A stretch of 64,000 bases of DNA from Paenibacillus rigui (GCF_002234615.1 NZ_NMQW01000024.1:1-64000), one strand, 5' to 3'. Shown: positions 28,387 through 38,667, counted from the first letter of the stretch. Notes: generated from the letters alone by a model not told the origin. Numbers and translations: made by a program.

Positions 28387-28409
28387 TTTGTTTGTTTTTC
28401 CGCTATGAT
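28381..28409 (+). promoter_or_regulatory. Sigma-A promoter of clpP
   Basis: TTGACC and TATGAT are separated by 17 nt, 45 nt before the clpP start. Confidence 0.85.
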
Positions 28410-28453
28410 GGTTATAGTGTTACCATATATGAACTTTAAGGAGGCTGCAGCTT

Positions 28454-29035
28454 ATGAGTTTCATTCCCATGGTCGTTGAACCGGATGCAAGAGGAGAGCG
28501 CGCTTATGACATCTACTCCCGTTTGCTGAAGGATCGCATTATTTTTCTAGGTACCCCGGTTAATGACGTTGTGGCCAATGCCATCATCGCTCAACTGTTG
28601 TTCCTGGCTGCTCAGGATCCGGATAAAGACATCTCCTTGTACATTAACAGCCCTGGCGGTTCCATTACTGCGGGCATGGCTATCTACGATACAATGCAGT
28701 TCATCAAGCCGGATGTATCGACCATCTGTGTCGGTATGGCCGCTTCGATGGGCGCGTTCCTGCTCGCTGCCGGAGCCAAAGGCAAACGCTTTGCGCTGCC
28801 GAACAGCGAAGTCATGATTCACCAGCCGCTGGGCGGAGCCGAAGGCCAAGCGAGCGACATCGAAATTCGCGCGAAGCGCATTCTCAAAATGCGCGATAAG
28901 CTGAACCACATCCTGGCTGAGCGCACAGGCCAAACCTTCGAGCAAATTGAGAAGGATACGGACCGCGACAACTTCATGTATGCTGAAGAAGCGGCAGCTT
29001 ACGGCTTGATCGATAAAGTGATCGAGAGAGTATAA
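28454..29035 (+). CDS. clpP: ATP-dependent Clp protease proteolytic subunit
   Basis: A 193-residue serine peptidase. Catalytic Ser lies in [12 protein letters not shown] near 98, His in VMIHQPLGG near 123 and Asp in [10 protein letters not shown] near 172. It forms the double-ring chamber fed by ClpX and ClpC and also degrades proteins tagged by the tmRNA encoded in this window. AAGGAGG precedes ATG 28454. A CtsR-type box places it in the heat-shock regulon. Confidence 0.98.
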   Translation: MSFIPMVVEPDARGERAYDIYSRLLKDRIIFLGTPVNDVVANAIIAQLLFLAAQDPDKDISLYINSPGGSITAGMAIYDTMQFIKPDVSTICVGMAASMGAFLLAAGAKGKRFALPNSEVMIHQPLGGAEGQASDIEIRAKRILKMRDKLNHILAERTGQTFEQIEKDTDRDNFMYAEEAAAYGLIDKVIERV

Positions 29036-29047
29036 TTCGCTGAAAAA

Positions 29048-29089
29048 AAAGAAACAGGACAGTCCGAATCGGACTGTCCTGTTTCTTTT
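29048..29089. terminator. Strong terminator after clpP
   Basis: An 18-bp perfect stem (AAAGAAACAGGACAGTCC and its complement, 5-nt loop) is followed by T residues on the plus strand and by A/T runs on the other side, so it may work in both directions. Confidence 0.9.
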
Positions 29090-29119
29090 GCAGCGTTGCT
29101 CTTTTGTACTCCCACTTCC

Positions 29120-29189
29120 GTGGAGAAAAGGCACCGACGGAGGGGAAAGGAGTGTGTCGCAGGTGCGAAGCGAGCTGCCTTTTCTCTAC
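29120..29189. repeat. Inverted repeat between clpP and the stalk-domain gene
   Basis: GTGGAGAAAAGGCA (29120-29133) pairs with TGCCTTTTCTCTAC (29176-29189) with one G-U mismatch. The 42-nt interior includes a further pairing GCACC/GGTGC. It lies just past the end of the convergent minus-strand gene. It is shorter than, but similar in layout to, the palindromes at 12018 and 17284. Confidence 0.55.
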
Positions 29190-29192
29190 GCC

Positions 29193-30956
29193 CTACTCTT
29201 TATCGTCCAAAGGATAGAAGATAAGATCAATCGGGAACGCCGAACCTGCCGGTGGCGTAAACTCGATATCCAGGGAGTCTTCCTTGCCCGTTGTCTTCGC
29301 CAGGATCTGCATGCCGTCAAAAGCAGTCAGCACGCCGGATTCCGGCACCAAACGGATTTCACCGTTAATTTTGAATGGCCCCTTGAAAATACCGCCGTAC
29401 GGCATTATCATGACCGCCATCTTTCTTGGCTTGTCGGCATGAATCTTGTACACCATGCCATAGTTTCCTTCGTTCTTCACGTTCTCCTTGCGCATCGGGT
29501 CATACCCTGGCTGGAACGGATCCGATTTCCCGTCTCCGATAATAAGCCGCGACGGTGTCGTGAAGGAGCTCGCATCGATGTTCCAATTCACTTGAGATAC
29601 CTGGAACGAGCCGCGAACATGGCCGGTAAACGGCAGCAGCGGGAGGTTCAACGAGTTCTGATTCACTTCCGATGTAGCTACGAAGGAAAACTGAATTTCA
29701 CCGTCTGTTTCTACGTCATAGAACAGATTAACACCTTGGCTCGGATAAAATTCCGGCATTTGCGAATAAATAAGCGTTGTTTTCGGAGGAATGACCATAC
29801 TTCCGTTTTGCGGATCATTCATCAGGAATTCCACGCTCGCTTCATTCCCAATCAGGTTGGCGTAAACAGAAGGCCATACTTCCCCTTTGTTGGTCGTTTT
29901 GATCGTGACCGGCTTATCGGTCGTATTCTTTGCCAGGATGGCAAGATTGACCTTTTCCTTCGTTCCATTCACGTGATCTGCGTAAAGGCGTCCTTTCCCG
30001 TTCACCGTATCCTGGTATAGGATTCCTTTTTCCGTGAATTCCTCAGGGCTGTCACTCACGAGCAGCTTGCGGGATGAGTCTTCCGTCACTGTCTTAGGGA
30101 GCTCAGGCAGCTTCCAGAAGTTGCCCCACAGCGTGCTCCAATCCGTTTTGATAAAGCCGCCGACAGGCTTCATGTAGATCGGGTACTCAATTGCACTTAA
30201 GTAGGTTTCATTCGAAATCGTAATGACACGGGAATACGTCTCGCTTTTGTTGCCGTGCGCATCCCATACGGTCAAAGTCACATTGTATTTTCCCGGTTGA
30301 AAGAAAGCTTCCTCTTTATTCGTCCATTCCGCTCTGGCTATGCCTTCCGCATCCGGATCATAGCTCAGATCCACATATTTCACAGGTTCCCCGATACGGT
30401 ACGTGTCCTTCGCAAAGGAAAACTTCGCAACCGGCTTGGAGTTGCCCGTGTTCGGAATATAAATGCCGTTAGGCAGTTGAGTGTGAATCACCTCTACCCG
30501 ACGAAGCTCGTCGTTGTATGTGTAGCGTGCTCCCATATAATCAGCCAACCAAGTCAGCTTCACCATCAATTTGCCTTCCGGACTAATCGCCGCCGCGGAA
30601 TCGAATGGCTCCATGACGCCGTTAATCCAAACTTGCTTGCGATCGCTGTCCAAAATAATGTTATAGCCTGGGGTATTCATTTCCACTTGACGGGTCTTGT
30701 CGTTCCATTCTACCTTCAACCCCATCGCATCGCCCAAAAACTTAGCCGGCACATACATCTTGTCCTTAATGATCGTCGCCGGGGACTCCAGCTTCACCTG
30801 CTGTCCGTTCAGAAAAGCGTCCGTTTTGTCCACATACAGCAGGATGTACGTCGAGGTCGACGCAATACCGGCCGCAGAGGCCAACGGTGTGAAGAGAACG
30901 GTACAAAGCATGGTGATGAGAACCATTAGCGACATTTCTCTTTTTAACTGTTTCAT
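29193..30956 (-). CDS. Exported protein with copper-amine-oxidase-N (stalk) domain and PKD-like domain
   Basis: A 587-residue protein with a signal peptide (about 1-28, ending SASA-like LASAAG). Two copies of the stalk-type repeat follow (residues about 35-160; KDKMYVPAKFLGDAMGLKVEW). A PKD-like beta domain (about 170-250; FSFAKDTYRIGEPVKYVD, YDPDAEGIARAEW) comes next, and a large C-terminal beta-rich region of about 330 residues that I do not recognise. The stalk domain alone does not mean oxidase activity. It is common in Paenibacillus exported proteins. The gene stands alone between clpP and the crh terminator. The role is unknown; a cell-envelope function is likely. Confidence 0.75.
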   Translation of the reverse strand: MKQLKREMSLMVLITMLCTVLFTPLASAAGIASTSTYILLYVDKTDAFLNGQQVKLESPATIIKDKMYVPAKFLGDAMGLKVEWNDKTRQVEMNTPGYNIILDSDRKQVWINGVMEPFDSAAAISPEGKLMVKLTWLADYMGARYTYNDELRRVEVIHTQLPNGIYIPNTGNSKPVAKFSFAKDTYRIGEPVKYVDLSYDPDAEGIARAEWTNKEEAFFQPGKYNVTLTVWDAHGNKSETYSRVITISNETYLSAIEYPIYMKPVGGFIKTDWSTLWGNFWKLPELPKTVTEDSSRKLLVSDSPEEFTEKGILYQDTVNGKGRLYADHVNGTKEKVNLAILAKNTTDKPVTIKTTNKGEVWPSVYANLIGNEASVEFLMNDPQNGSMVIPPKTTLIYSQMPEFYPSQGVNLFYDVETDGEIQFSFVATSEVNQNSLNLPLLPFTGHVRGSFQVSQVNWNIDASSFTTPSRLIIGDGKSDPFQPGYDPMRKENVKNEGNYGMVYKIHADKPRKMAVMIMPYGGIFKGPFKINGEIRLVPESGVLTAFDGMQILAKTTGKEDSLDIEFTPPAGSAFPIDLIFYPLDDKE

Positions 30957-30992
30957 CTCTCTACTCCTTTAAAATAAATAAATAAGGACAGC

Positions 30993-31049
30993 AAAAAACC
31001 TTTCCTACAGAAGACACGTCTTTATAGACGCTCTACTCAAGAAAAGGTT
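30993..31049 (-). terminator. Second hairpin downstream of crh
   Basis: AACCTTT and AAAGGTT enclose an inner CGTCT/AGACG hairpin and are followed by six T residues on the minus strand. It backs up the first crh terminator. Confidence 0.6.
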
Positions 31050-31118
31050 GCGCTTTTCTGCGGTTCGCATACCGTCCATCATTTGACATACCGATGAACG
31101 GTACTCCTTGTACCAGAG

Positions 31119-31141
31119 AAAAAAGCTTCCTTAACGGAAGC
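31119..31141 (-). terminator. Terminator after crh
   Basis: GCTTCC and GGAAGC form a stem with a 5-nt loop, followed by six T residues on the minus strand, 12 nt past the crh stop. Confidence 0.8.
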
Positions 31142-31152
31142 CCGTGGCAGTA

Positions 31153-31422
31153 TTATTGATTCTCCAGTTCCTCTTTGCTGACCAAAGTGACTAAAGCGTT
31201 TACAGCCTGCTCGGCGTCCGAACCCTCTGCACTAATGTATACTTCTGTACCTGTACTGATGGCTAGGCTCATGATACCCATGATACTCTTGGCGTTCACT
31301 TTCTTCTCATCCTTCTCCACAAAGATCTCGGAAGAGAATTTGTTCGCTTCTTGAACGAAAAGTGCCGCTGGTCTGGCATGAAGGCCTGTTTTCAACTTCA
31401 CAACTACTGGGCGTTTCGACAT
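31153..31422 (-). CDS. crh: Crh-like HPr-family protein that retains the active-site histidine
   Basis: An 89-residue HPr fold. The sequence matches B. subtilis Crh closely (ARPAALFVQEAN, VNAKSIMGIMSLAISTGTEV), including Ser46, the site phosphorylated by HprK. Unlike B. subtilis Crh, which has Gln at position 15, this protein reads KTGLHARPA and so has the histidine that enzyme I phosphorylates in HPr. It follows whiA, the known crh position. It should act as CcpA co-repressor when Ser46 is phosphorylated, and could also carry phosphate for the PTS. hprK is also in this window. Confidence 0.88.
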   Translation of the reverse strand: MSKRPVVVKLKTGLHARPAALFVQEANKFSSEIFVEKDEKKVNAKSIMGIMSLAISTGTEVYISAEGSDAEQAVNALVTLVSKEELENQ

Positions 31423-31580
31423 TCCAACCCATACCCCCTACAATCATAAATTGCAAATGACCATTCTTCATATAAATGACCATGAAAAAGCGATTTTTCA
31501 ACTATTATACCATTTTCCTAACCGATACACTAGGAATATTGCAAAATTACACAAAAAATCTATATTTACCGATGGTGCGC

Positions 31581-32510
31581 CTACGATTTCCGGATTTTCT
31601 CGGCCATCTCGTCAATTTTACGAAGACGGTGATTCACACCGGACTTGCTGACTTGACCCTTAAGCAGGTCGCCGACTTCTTTTAAATTCATATCCGGATG
31701 CTTCAGCCGAATTTCAGCCACCTCGCGCAATTTGTCCGGCAGGTTTTCCAGGCCGAGCTCCTTTTGCAGCAATCGAATATTATCAATCTGACGCACAGCC
31801 GCACCGATCGTTTTGTTCAAATTCGCGGTTTCACAATTCACCAGACGATTGACCGAGTTGCGCATATCCTTCATAATCCGCACATCCTCGAAACGAAGCA
31901 GCGCTTGATGCGCCCCGATCAGGCTGAGAAACTCGATAATTTTCTCGCCTTCCTTAATATACAGCACAAAGCCCTTCTTGCGTTCGATACAACGGGCGTT
32001 CAGATCAAACTCATTGGCCAGCTCACAAAGGGCCTGGCAATGCTCTTCATACATCGATGATATTTCCAGATGATACGATGAGCCTTCCGGATTATTTACC
32101 GAGCCTCCGGCGAGGAAAGCTCCACGCAAATACGCACGCTTACAGCAGTCTTCCTTAATAATCTCTTTCTCGATGCCAGGCGTGAAAATAAATCCTTCGG
32201 ATACAATGTGCATCCTTGATAAAATTTCCTGTACCTGATTCGGCACGCGGACGATGTAGACGTTGTTTTTTTTCAACCGCATTTTTTTGCGAACCAGCAG
32301 CTCGGTATGGACATGAAACTCTTTCTTCAGAAGCGAGTAAATCCGTCGGGCAATGGCCGCATTCTCGGTTGAAATATCCAGCACGATACGCTGATTCGTC
32401 AACTGAACGGAGCCGTTCATCCGAATGAGTGCGGACAGCTCAGCCGTCTCGCAGCACGCCTCGGATTGGATCATGGTCAGTTCTTTCTTCGTTTGCGCGG
32501 CGAAGGACAT
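31581..32510 (-). CDS. whiA: WhiA, sporulation/cell-division regulator
   Basis: A 309-residue protein from ATG 32510 (AAGGGGTG six nt upstream). The N-terminal part is the WhiA homing-endonuclease-like (LAGLIDADG-type) fold, with [20 protein letters not shown] near 120. The C-terminal helix-turn-helix lies in [20 protein letters not shown]. In Firmicutes WhiA affects cell division and chromosome segregation. It follows yvcK with the stop just before its start, in the order rapZ-yvcK-whiA-crh as in B. subtilis. Confidence 0.96.
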   Translation of the reverse strand: MSFAAQTKKELTMIQSEACCETAELSALIRMNGSVQLTNQRIVLDISTENAAIARRIYSLLKKEFHVHTELLVRKKMRLKKNNVYIVRVPNQVQEILSRMHIVSEGFIFTPGIEKEIIKEDCCKRAYLRGAFLAGGSVNNPEGSSYHLEISSMYEEHCQALCELANEFDLNARCIERKKGFVLYIKEGEKIIEFLSLIGAHQALLRFEDVRIMKDMRNSVNRLVNCETANLNKTIGAAVRQIDNIRLLQKELGLENLPDKLREVAEIRLKHPDMNLKEVGDLLKGQVSKSGVNHRLRKIDEMAEKIRKS

Positions 32511-32515
32511 GGCAA

Positions 32516-33502
32516 TCACCCCTTCTTGAGCATCCAGCTCTCCACCAATTGATAAATATGCTGACTCAGCTTCTCCGCGTCATGCCTTAAATAGGTCCGG
32601 AACAAAATCAGCTGGTCTGCAATGACTTTATAGCCTTTCTTCGTGACCTCATCCAGATCCAGATGAACCACTTTTGCACCCTTCTCCGCATAACGATCCT
32701 GCACCTGAGGCGGAATTTCCCCATTATTGACGATAACATAATCGAATAAGTCCTGCCCGACATGATCTCGGACTGCCCTCAAATGGTCGCTGACGGCATA
32801 GTGATCCGTCTCTCCAGGCTGCGTCATCACATTGCAAATGAACATTTTAAGCGCCTTGGATTCGACAATGGTACGGGTAATTTCAGGTACAAGCAGGTTC
32901 GGCAAAATACTCGTGTACAGACTGCCCGGCCCGACCAAAATCGCATCTGCCTGCTCCAGAGCCTCGATCGCTTCGGGCAAAGGAGATACCTGCTCCGGCT
33001 CGATAAATACCCGCTTGATGGTTTTCCCAGCCTTCGGAATTTTGGACTCGCCCTCGACAATCGTACCGTCGGTCATTTCCGCTTTTAACACAATCGCATG
33101 ATTCGCAGCCGGCAGCACCTGCCCCCGAACGGCAAACACACGGCTTAGCTCGCGAACGCCCGTAACAAAATCACCGGTAATATCGCTCATCGCTGCCAAA
33201 ATTAGATTACCCAAACTATGGCCGGCTAATCCCTGCCCTTTCTCAAATCGGTACTCCAGCATCTTGCCGAGCATCGGCTCCACATCCGCCATTGCCGTCA
33301 AAACGTTGCGTATATCGCCGGGCGGCACCATCTCCAGCTCTGAGCGCAAAATGCCTGAGCTGCCCCCGTCATCGGCAACCGTGACGATCGCCGTAATGTC
33401 CAAAGGCTTCTCCTTCAATCCGCGCAGCATGACGGAGAGTCCGGTGCCACCGCCGATCACGGCAATCCGAGGCCGACCTCTTCCCCCATGGCCGGTTGTC
33501 AT
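32516..33502 (-). CDS. yvcK: Gluconeogenesis factor YvcK (CofD-like)
   Basis: A 328-residue protein with the CofD-type fold: [50 protein letters not shown] and [16 protein letters not shown]. In B. subtilis YvcK is needed on gluconeogenic carbon sources and for cell-wall synthesis, and it binds UDP-sugars. It overlaps rapZ by 4 nt, pointing to coupled translation. Confidence 0.96.
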   Translation of the reverse strand: MTTGHGGRGRPRIAVIGGGTGLSVMLRGLKEKPLDITAIVTVADDGGSSGILRSELEMVPPGDIRNVLTAMADVEPMLGKMLEYRFEKGQGLAGHSLGNLILAAMSDITGDFVTGVRELSRVFAVRGQVLPAANHAIVLKAEMTDGTIVEGESKIPKAGKTIKRVFIEPEQVSPLPEAIEALEQADAILVGPGSLYTSILPNLLVPEITRTIVESKALKMFICNVMTQPGETDHYAVSDHLRAVRDHVGQDLFDYVIVNNGEIPPQVQDRYAEKGAKVVHLDLDEVTKKGYKVIADQLILFRTYLRHDAEKLSQHIYQLVESWMLKKG

Positions 33503-34398
33503 TTTTTCACCTCGACCCGATCGCGTTCAGCATCCCGATGATTAACCCTGACAATCTCGGTTTCGCTGTTGCCCATCACTTTACCCAAATATTCGGCAAT
33601 CGCTACGGAACGGTGCTTGCCTCCCGTACAGCCGATACCGACAACCACCTGACTCTTGCCTTCCTTCTTATACTGTGGTACAAGAAAGTGCAGCATATCC
33701 AGCAGCTTCGTCAAAAACTCCTGTGTTTCGTTCCATTTCATTACATACTCGTACACGTCCGGATCTTGGCCCGTGTTCGGCCGAAGCGTCTCCACATAGT
33801 GGGGGTTGGGCAGGAATCGCACATCAAAGATCAGATCGGCATCGATCGGCACGCCATATTTGAACCCGAACGAGATGACATTAATGGAAATGCCATTCGA
33901 CTCGATGTTCGTAAACCTGGCAATAATCTTCTCTTTCAGCTGCGCAGGCTTCAGATTACTTGTATCGATAACCTGCGTTGCCAATCCCTTGAGCTCCTCC
34001 AGCAGCTTGCGCTCCTGATGGATGCCTTCCAGAGGGGCACCCGTCGGGGCCAGCGGATGCTTGCGGCGGCTCTCCTTGTAACGCTGAACCAGTACTCCAT
34101 CGGTGGCGTCAAGAAACAGGATTTCGTAGGTGAGCGTATGGTTCTCCTGCACGTAGCGCAGCGACTCCGACAAAGAAGTGAAAAACTCTCTTCCCCGTAG
34201 GTCGATCACAAGCGCTACTTTGCCGATACGGCCTTTGGATTGTTCAATAAGCTCGGCAAATTTGGGAATCAACACAGGAGGAAGGTTATCCACGCAGAAA
34301 AAGCCCAAGTCCTCCAAGCTTTGTACCGCAATGGTTTTGCCTGCGCCGGACATGCCGGTAATGATAACCAGCTTTCCTAAGGTATGCATTTCTTCCAT
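33499..34398 (-). CDS. rapZ: RNase adapter RapZ (YvcJ), nucleotide-binding
   Basis: A 299-residue protein from ATG 34398 (GGGGAGG ten nt upstream). Walker A GMSGAGKT is near residue 12, and [11 protein letters not shown] follows. The C-terminal domain has [18 protein letters not shown] and [13 protein letters not shown]. It hydrolyses nucleotides; in E. coli RapZ controls glmS through small RNAs, while in B. subtilis YvcJ affects competence. First of the rapZ-yvcK-whiA-crh set. Confidence 0.96.
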   Translation of the reverse strand: MEEMHTLGKLVIITGMSGAGKTIAVQSLEDLGFFCVDNLPPVLIPKFAELIEQSKGRIGKVALVIDLRGREFFTSLSESLRYVQENHTLTYEILFLDATDGVLVQRYKESRRKHPLAPTGAPLEGIHQERKLLEELKGLATQVIDTSNLKPAQLKEKIIARFTNIESNGISINVISFGFKYGVPIDADLIFDVRFLPNPHYVETLRPNTGQDPDVYEYVMKWNETQEFLTKLLDMLHFLVPQYKKEGKSQVVVGIGCTGGKHRSVAIAEYLGKVMGNSETEIVRVNHRDAERDRVEVKK

Positions 34399-34626
34399 GG
34401 GATGGTTCCCTCCCCTTTTCAAAACTATCAATCTATCAACTTATGAGAAACTATGACCAAGCAAAAAAGCGAAGCCAAACACGGCTAGACGTTCAAGCCT
34501 GCCGATACAGCTTGCATTCTGCGCCGATTCTGTTGCATGCCACCGCCCGATAAGCCTTTACTGTATCTTATGCAGGCTGCGGCCGGCTGCGACCTGTGGA
34601 ATAAAGTTATTATATGCTTGAGGCGA

Positions 34627-35577
34627 CTAAGAACGGAGGTTCAAGCCTGCCGCACCTACAACACCCGCATCATTACCCAAAATGGCCGGAACGATATCCA
34701 CGCCTTCCTTGGCGGACTCTTGTGCATACTCATTAAAATATTTGCGGATCGCATCGAATAAAATATCTCCGGCCTTCGATACGCCCCCGCCCACAATAAA
34801 TCGCTGCGGGTTCAGGACAACAGATACAGCGGCCATCGATTTACCCAAATATAAGGCTGCGCGATTCACGATACGCAGGGCAACCTCATCACCGGAATCC
34901 GCCGCCTCGAATACTTCCTTCGCCATGATGTTCTCCACCAGTGCCAGAGAAGTATGTTCTCCGCGTTCCACCGCTTCCTTCGCCATACGGATAATGCCCG
35001 TCGCTGAAGAAACGGTCTCCAGGCAGCCCTTTAGGCCGCAGTTGCAGTTGATTGCTTCCAAATCCGGTACCACGCTCATGTGCCCGAGCTCGCCGGCCAT
35101 CCCTTTATAGCCTTGAAAGATCTTTCCATTTATAATGATTCCGCCGCCTACGCCTGTTCCAAGCGTATAGCATACCACATTCGGCAAGCCTGCTCCGGCG
35201 CCGCTCCAAGCTTCGCCCAGCGCAGCCACGTTAGCGTCATTATCAATCTTCACTGTTTTGCCGAGCTTTTCTTCGAGTATTTTTTTGACAGGCACGTTGC
35301 GCCAGCCCAAATTCGGGGACAGCTTGATGAAGCCTTCGGGAATATCCATAAATCCGGCGATACCTGCTCCGATACCTGCAACCTGCTCCCATTCATACGG
35401 AGAATCCGCTACCAGCTTACGAACATATTGCGCGATGTTCTCCAGAACGACATCGGCTCCATGCTCGGTCCCCGTCGGACCTTCATAGGTTTGCAGCAGC
35501 TTTCCAAACTCATCGCAAAGTCCCACCTTGATGGCCGTTCCGCCCAAATCGACTCCAACGTACACTTTTTCTACCAT
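34627..35577 (-). CDS. glk: ROK-family glucokinase
   Basis: A 316-residue kinase with the N-terminal phosphate loop VGVDLGGTAIKVGL, catalytic Asp in KIDNDANVAALGE, TLGTGVGGGIIING, and the ROK zinc signature with CNCGLKGCLE. It phosphorylates glucose to glucose 6-phosphate in the cytoplasm. About 230 nt without features separate it from rapZ, so it may have its own control. Confidence 0.93.
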   Translation of the reverse strand: MVEKVYVGVDLGGTAIKVGLCDEFGKLLQTYEGPTGTEHGADVVLENIAQYVRKLVADSPYEWEQVAGIGAGIAGFMDIPEGFIKLSPNLGWRNVPVKKILEEKLGKTVKIDNDANVAALGEAWSGAGAGLPNVVCYTLGTGVGGGIIINGKIFQGYKGMAGELGHMSVVPDLEAINCNCGLKGCLETVSSATGIIRMAKEAVERGEHTSLALVENIMAKEVFEAADSGDEVALRIVNRAALYLGKSMAAVSVVLNPQRFIVGGGVSKAGDILFDAIRKYFNEYAQESAKEGVDIVPAILGNDAGVVGAAGLNLRS

Positions 35578-35822
35578 GCCTTGGTCACCTCATAAACATA
35601 TGATCACATAAGAAAAATAAACGAATGCACCGTCCTGCAGCGGACGGTTACGACGGTCATGCATAAATGCTCCATTTTAACTATAAGCCAACCCTAACTA
35701 CAGGTCAAGGCACGTGCTCAAGCGTTATATCTTTATCACAAGGATAAACGACCTAAGCCGTCTTTCAAGATGGCGTTCCTTTGTCAAGGTAGACGAAGTA
35801 TGAGAACACTTCTTAGCTACTG
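35578..35822. other. Intergenic stretch between glk and trxB
   Basis: No gene is seen. It holds a 7-bp hairpin (ACCGTCC/GGACGGT at about 35629-35648) without a T tract. Confidence 0.4.
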
Positions 35823-35855
35823 AAAAAAACGTGGAACTTCCGCCCCACGTTTTTC
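35823..35855 (-). terminator. Terminator after trxB
   Basis: AAAACGTGG and CCACGTTTT form a 9-bp stem with a 10-nt loop and a T run on the minus strand, starting 8 nt past the trxB stop. Confidence 0.85.
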
Positions 35856-35862
35856 CTTATAG

Positions 35863-36810
35863 TTATACCGATTGGCTCCAGTCATGAACCGCATGCCCAT
35901 CCAAAAACTTCTCGCAATCGAGGGCTGCCATACAGCCGCTGCCTGCCGCTGTAATCGCTTGGCGATATTTGCTGTCCTGTACGTCTCCGCAAGCGAATAC
36001 GCCTTCGATGTTCGTCATGGACGTGCCCGGCTTCACCAAGATATAGCCATGATCGTCGGTTGTAATTTGGCCGCCCAGGAAGTCCGTGTTCGGCTTATGC
36101 CCGATCGCTACGAAGATGCCGTCGGTTTCAATGACTTCTTCTTCGCCGGTCTCGTTGTTCTTCACCTTCAAGCCGATTACGCCCTTATCACCGGAAATGA
36201 CCGCGAGCGGCGTCCGGTTCAAGCTCCAGGTTACTTTTGCATTCTCGCGGGCACGATCCTGCATAATTTTGGAGGCGCGCAGCTCACTGCGGCGGTTCAC
36301 TACGCGAACCTCTGTTGCGAAGCGCGTCAGGAAGTTCGCCTCTTCCATAGCGGAATCCCCGCCACCGATGACGATAATTTTTTTACCGCGGAAGAAAAAG
36401 CCGTCACAGGTTGCGCAAGTGCTCACACCGCGTCCGATGCTTTCTCTTTCATTCTCGATACCGAGCAGCTTCGCGGAAGCGCCTGTCGAGATAATGAGAC
36501 TCTCGGTTTCAATCTCACCGACACCTTCAACCGTCAGCTTGAAAGGACGTTTGGAGAGATCGACCTTCGTGACCCAGCTTGTTTTGAACTCGGCGCCGAA
36601 ACGCTCCGCTTGCTTGCGCATATTGTCCATAAGCTCAGGCCCCATGATGCCTTCAGGGAAGCCGGGGAAATTTTCCACCTCGGTCGTGGTTGTCAGCTGC
36701 CCGCCTGGCTCCGGTCCTTCAATGACCAGTGGGTTCAGGTTGGCGCGAGCCAAATAAATAGCTGCTGTCAGACCGGCAGGTCCGGTCCCGATGACGATTG
36801 CTTTGTACAT
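35863..36810 (-). CDS. trxB: Thioredoxin reductase
   Basis: A 315-residue flavoprotein. The FAD-binding VIGTGPAGLTAAIYLARA is at the N-terminus, the redox pair is in CATCDGFFF near 135, the NADPH motif is [12 protein letters not shown], and VFACGDVQD closes the FAD site. It keeps thioredoxin reduced using NADPH. AGGAGG precedes the start. Confidence 0.97.
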   Translation of the reverse strand: MYKAIVIGTGPAGLTAAIYLARANLNPLVIEGPEPGGQLTTTTEVENFPGFPEGIMGPELMDNMRKQAERFGAEFKTSWVTKVDLSKRPFKLTVEGVGEIETESLIISTGASAKLLGIENERESIGRGVSTCATCDGFFFRGKKIIVIGGGDSAMEEANFLTRFATEVRVVNRRSELRASKIMQDRARENAKVTWSLNRTPLAVISGDKGVIGLKVKNNETGEEEVIETDGIFVAIGHKPNTDFLGGQITTDDHGYILVKPGTSMTNIEGVFACGDVQDSKYRQAITAAGSGCMAALDCEKFLDGHAVHDWSQSV

Positions 36811-36842
36811 GAAGAACTCCTCCTATAGATTAGGCAATATAG

Positions 36843-38579
36843 CTAAAGCTTGAGGAAGGTCGGGAAAATAGCTTCCATTTTCTCCTTCAGTCCGCAGGCT
36901 TCATCAATCACTTTTACATGCTTGCTGATGGTGGCTACCGATACGTTGTACCGATTGGACAGCTCATGAAATGAGATGGCCCGGCGATGCATCTTGGCCG
37001 TCAAATATTCCAGTGCTGCGGCCCATCCTTCGATCTTGGCGATCTTCGGCGTGTTCGGGTACATGCGGGTTAAGAACTCCACCCATAAGGTTTGTAAATC
37101 ATATTGCTGAACCATATCGTATCTGCGGCTCATTTGCTGCAAGGCCATATCCATTATCGCCTGCCACTTCGGCTCCCAAACCGGGAGATTCGGGGAGAAA
37201 GGCGCAGCCGGCACGGTCCGCTTCAAGCCGTCCAGCACAGCTGTAACCGGCTCTTGCAGGCCCATATTGCGAAGCACGAAGATGGCGACCTTTTTCAAAT
37301 AGTCGTCCTCGCTCGGCTCTTGAATAAACTCAAGCAGCGCTTCCTTCACTTCGTTATCGGCTATGAGGCCGAACGCCTGAATCACCTGCAGCTTGGTGTC
37401 CGTATCCCCGTGGCGCAGCGCCCAGAAGAAGGAAGAGCGCACCAGCGGGTCCCGTTTCAAATGGTCGGGTAAGCCTTCGGTGGATTTCTCCAGTCCGCGG
37501 AATTGCTCTTCGAATGGAAGATGGTAATGATAGCTCACCGGCGGTTTGACCGATTCATTGCGTGAGTTGCGCAAAATGTTCAAATAAAACTTCGGAATCT
37601 CCGACCCGGGGTCGAATTTATCCGCTTGGCGCCACTGACGCTCCGCCTCATCGTACCTTTGGGTGTTATAGGCGGCCACCGCTGTGTAATGGAACAAGCA
37701 GGGATCAAGTCCCGCCTCTCCGGTCTTAAGCAGCCGCTTGAACAGACGGAAAGCTGTCTCATGCTCACTTAAGATACCCATTGTGGTAGCTAATTTAAAC
37801 ACATGATCCTGGTGGAACGGATACGTCTTGCGAAGCACCGTAAGCAGCTCGCCCAGATTCTCTTTATCGCCGAAATGCTGGTAAAAGATAGCCAGATTGC
37901 ACAGCGCATGAAGGTTTCCGTGGTCAAGCTCCAGCACTTCCTTGATCTTTTCGACGGATTTGTCAAAATGACCCATATAGTAGTAAGCCAACGCCAAATT
38001 GTTGCGTGCGGCCATGAAATCAGGGTGTTTTTTTATAATTTTCTCGAGAATCCGAACAGCTTCGCCAAACTTGCCTTCCTCCAGCATACTGCGGGCACGG
38101 TCGTGCTCGAACATGCCTTCCCGGCTTTTGATCGAAGTCAGCTTGGTCGGGCGGTCCAATTCGTAGCTGAGCAGCTCAATCATTTCCTCAGATTCCTCCA
38201 GGAACTGACCGGTTTCATCATGCTCGAGGTAATGAATAATGGCCTTCTCCGCCGACTCATAGTTTTCCATATTCGCAAAATTGTTAGCCATGTAGAAATA
38301 ACATTCGGTCATGGCCGGATCGATCTGATCCAATACGTGTTGAAGAATATTGTTGGATTCTTCATAATTCCCCATCTCCGAGAGAAGGCCTGCCAAATTA
38401 CAATGATTAACCGGATTCTCCGGCTCGTATTCGGCAGCGCGACGAAAATACTTTAATGCCTTATCGTAATGATATCGGTCCAGGGACTGAACAGCTCGTT
38501 CGAAAAAGAACGTGGCATCCATTTTCATCGGTATGACCTTCGCAGCTTGGGTTGGGGTGGCACGCTTTTTCTTCTCCAT
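36843..38579 (-). CDS. TPR-repeat protein with C-terminal helix-turn-helix
   Basis: About 578 residues from ATG 38579 (GGAGG 11 nt upstream; GTG 38591 is the longer alternative). Several TPR units fill residues about 15-340 (ALKYFRRAAEYEPENPVNH, NNLALAYYYMGHFDKSVEK). A helical middle part follows (about 370-470), then a C-terminal segment with a helix-turn-helix (ISFHELSNRYNVSVATISKH). It corresponds in place to yvcD, next to trxB in B. subtilis. TPRs mediate protein contacts; the helix-turn-helix hints at DNA binding. The exact role is unknown. Confidence 0.8.
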   Translation of the reverse strand: MEKKKRATPTQAAKVIPMKMDATFFFERAVQSLDRYHYDKALKYFRRAAEYEPENPVNHCNLAGLLSEMGNYEESNNILQHVLDQIDPAMTECYFYMANNFANMENYESAEKAIIHYLEHDETGQFLEESEEMIELLSYELDRPTKLTSIKSREGMFEHDRARSMLEEGKFGEAVRILEKIIKKHPDFMAARNNLALAYYYMGHFDKSVEKIKEVLELDHGNLHALCNLAIFYQHFGDKENLGELLTVLRKTYPFHQDHVFKLATTMGILSEHETAFRLFKRLLKTGEAGLDPCLFHYTAVAAYNTQRYDEAERQWRQADKFDPGSEIPKFYLNILRNSRNESVKPPVSYHYHLPFEEQFRGLEKSTEGLPDHLKRDPLVRSSFFWALRHGDTDTKLQVIQAFGLIADNEVKEALLEFIQEPSEDDYLKKVAIFVLRNMGLQEPVTAVLDGLKRTVPAAPFSPNLPVWEPKWQAIMDMALQQMSRRYDMVQQYDLQTLWVEFLTRMYPNTPKIAKIEGWAAALEYLTAKMHRRAISFHELSNRYNVSVATISKHVKVIDEACGLKEKMEAIFPTFLKL

Positions 38580-38667
38580 TAAGTAAGGCACCTCCGGTTC
38601 CGTCTGGAATTGTGTAAGAAACCAGCGTTAGTCATTAGCAAGTATAGCATAAATTAAACAAATGCAC

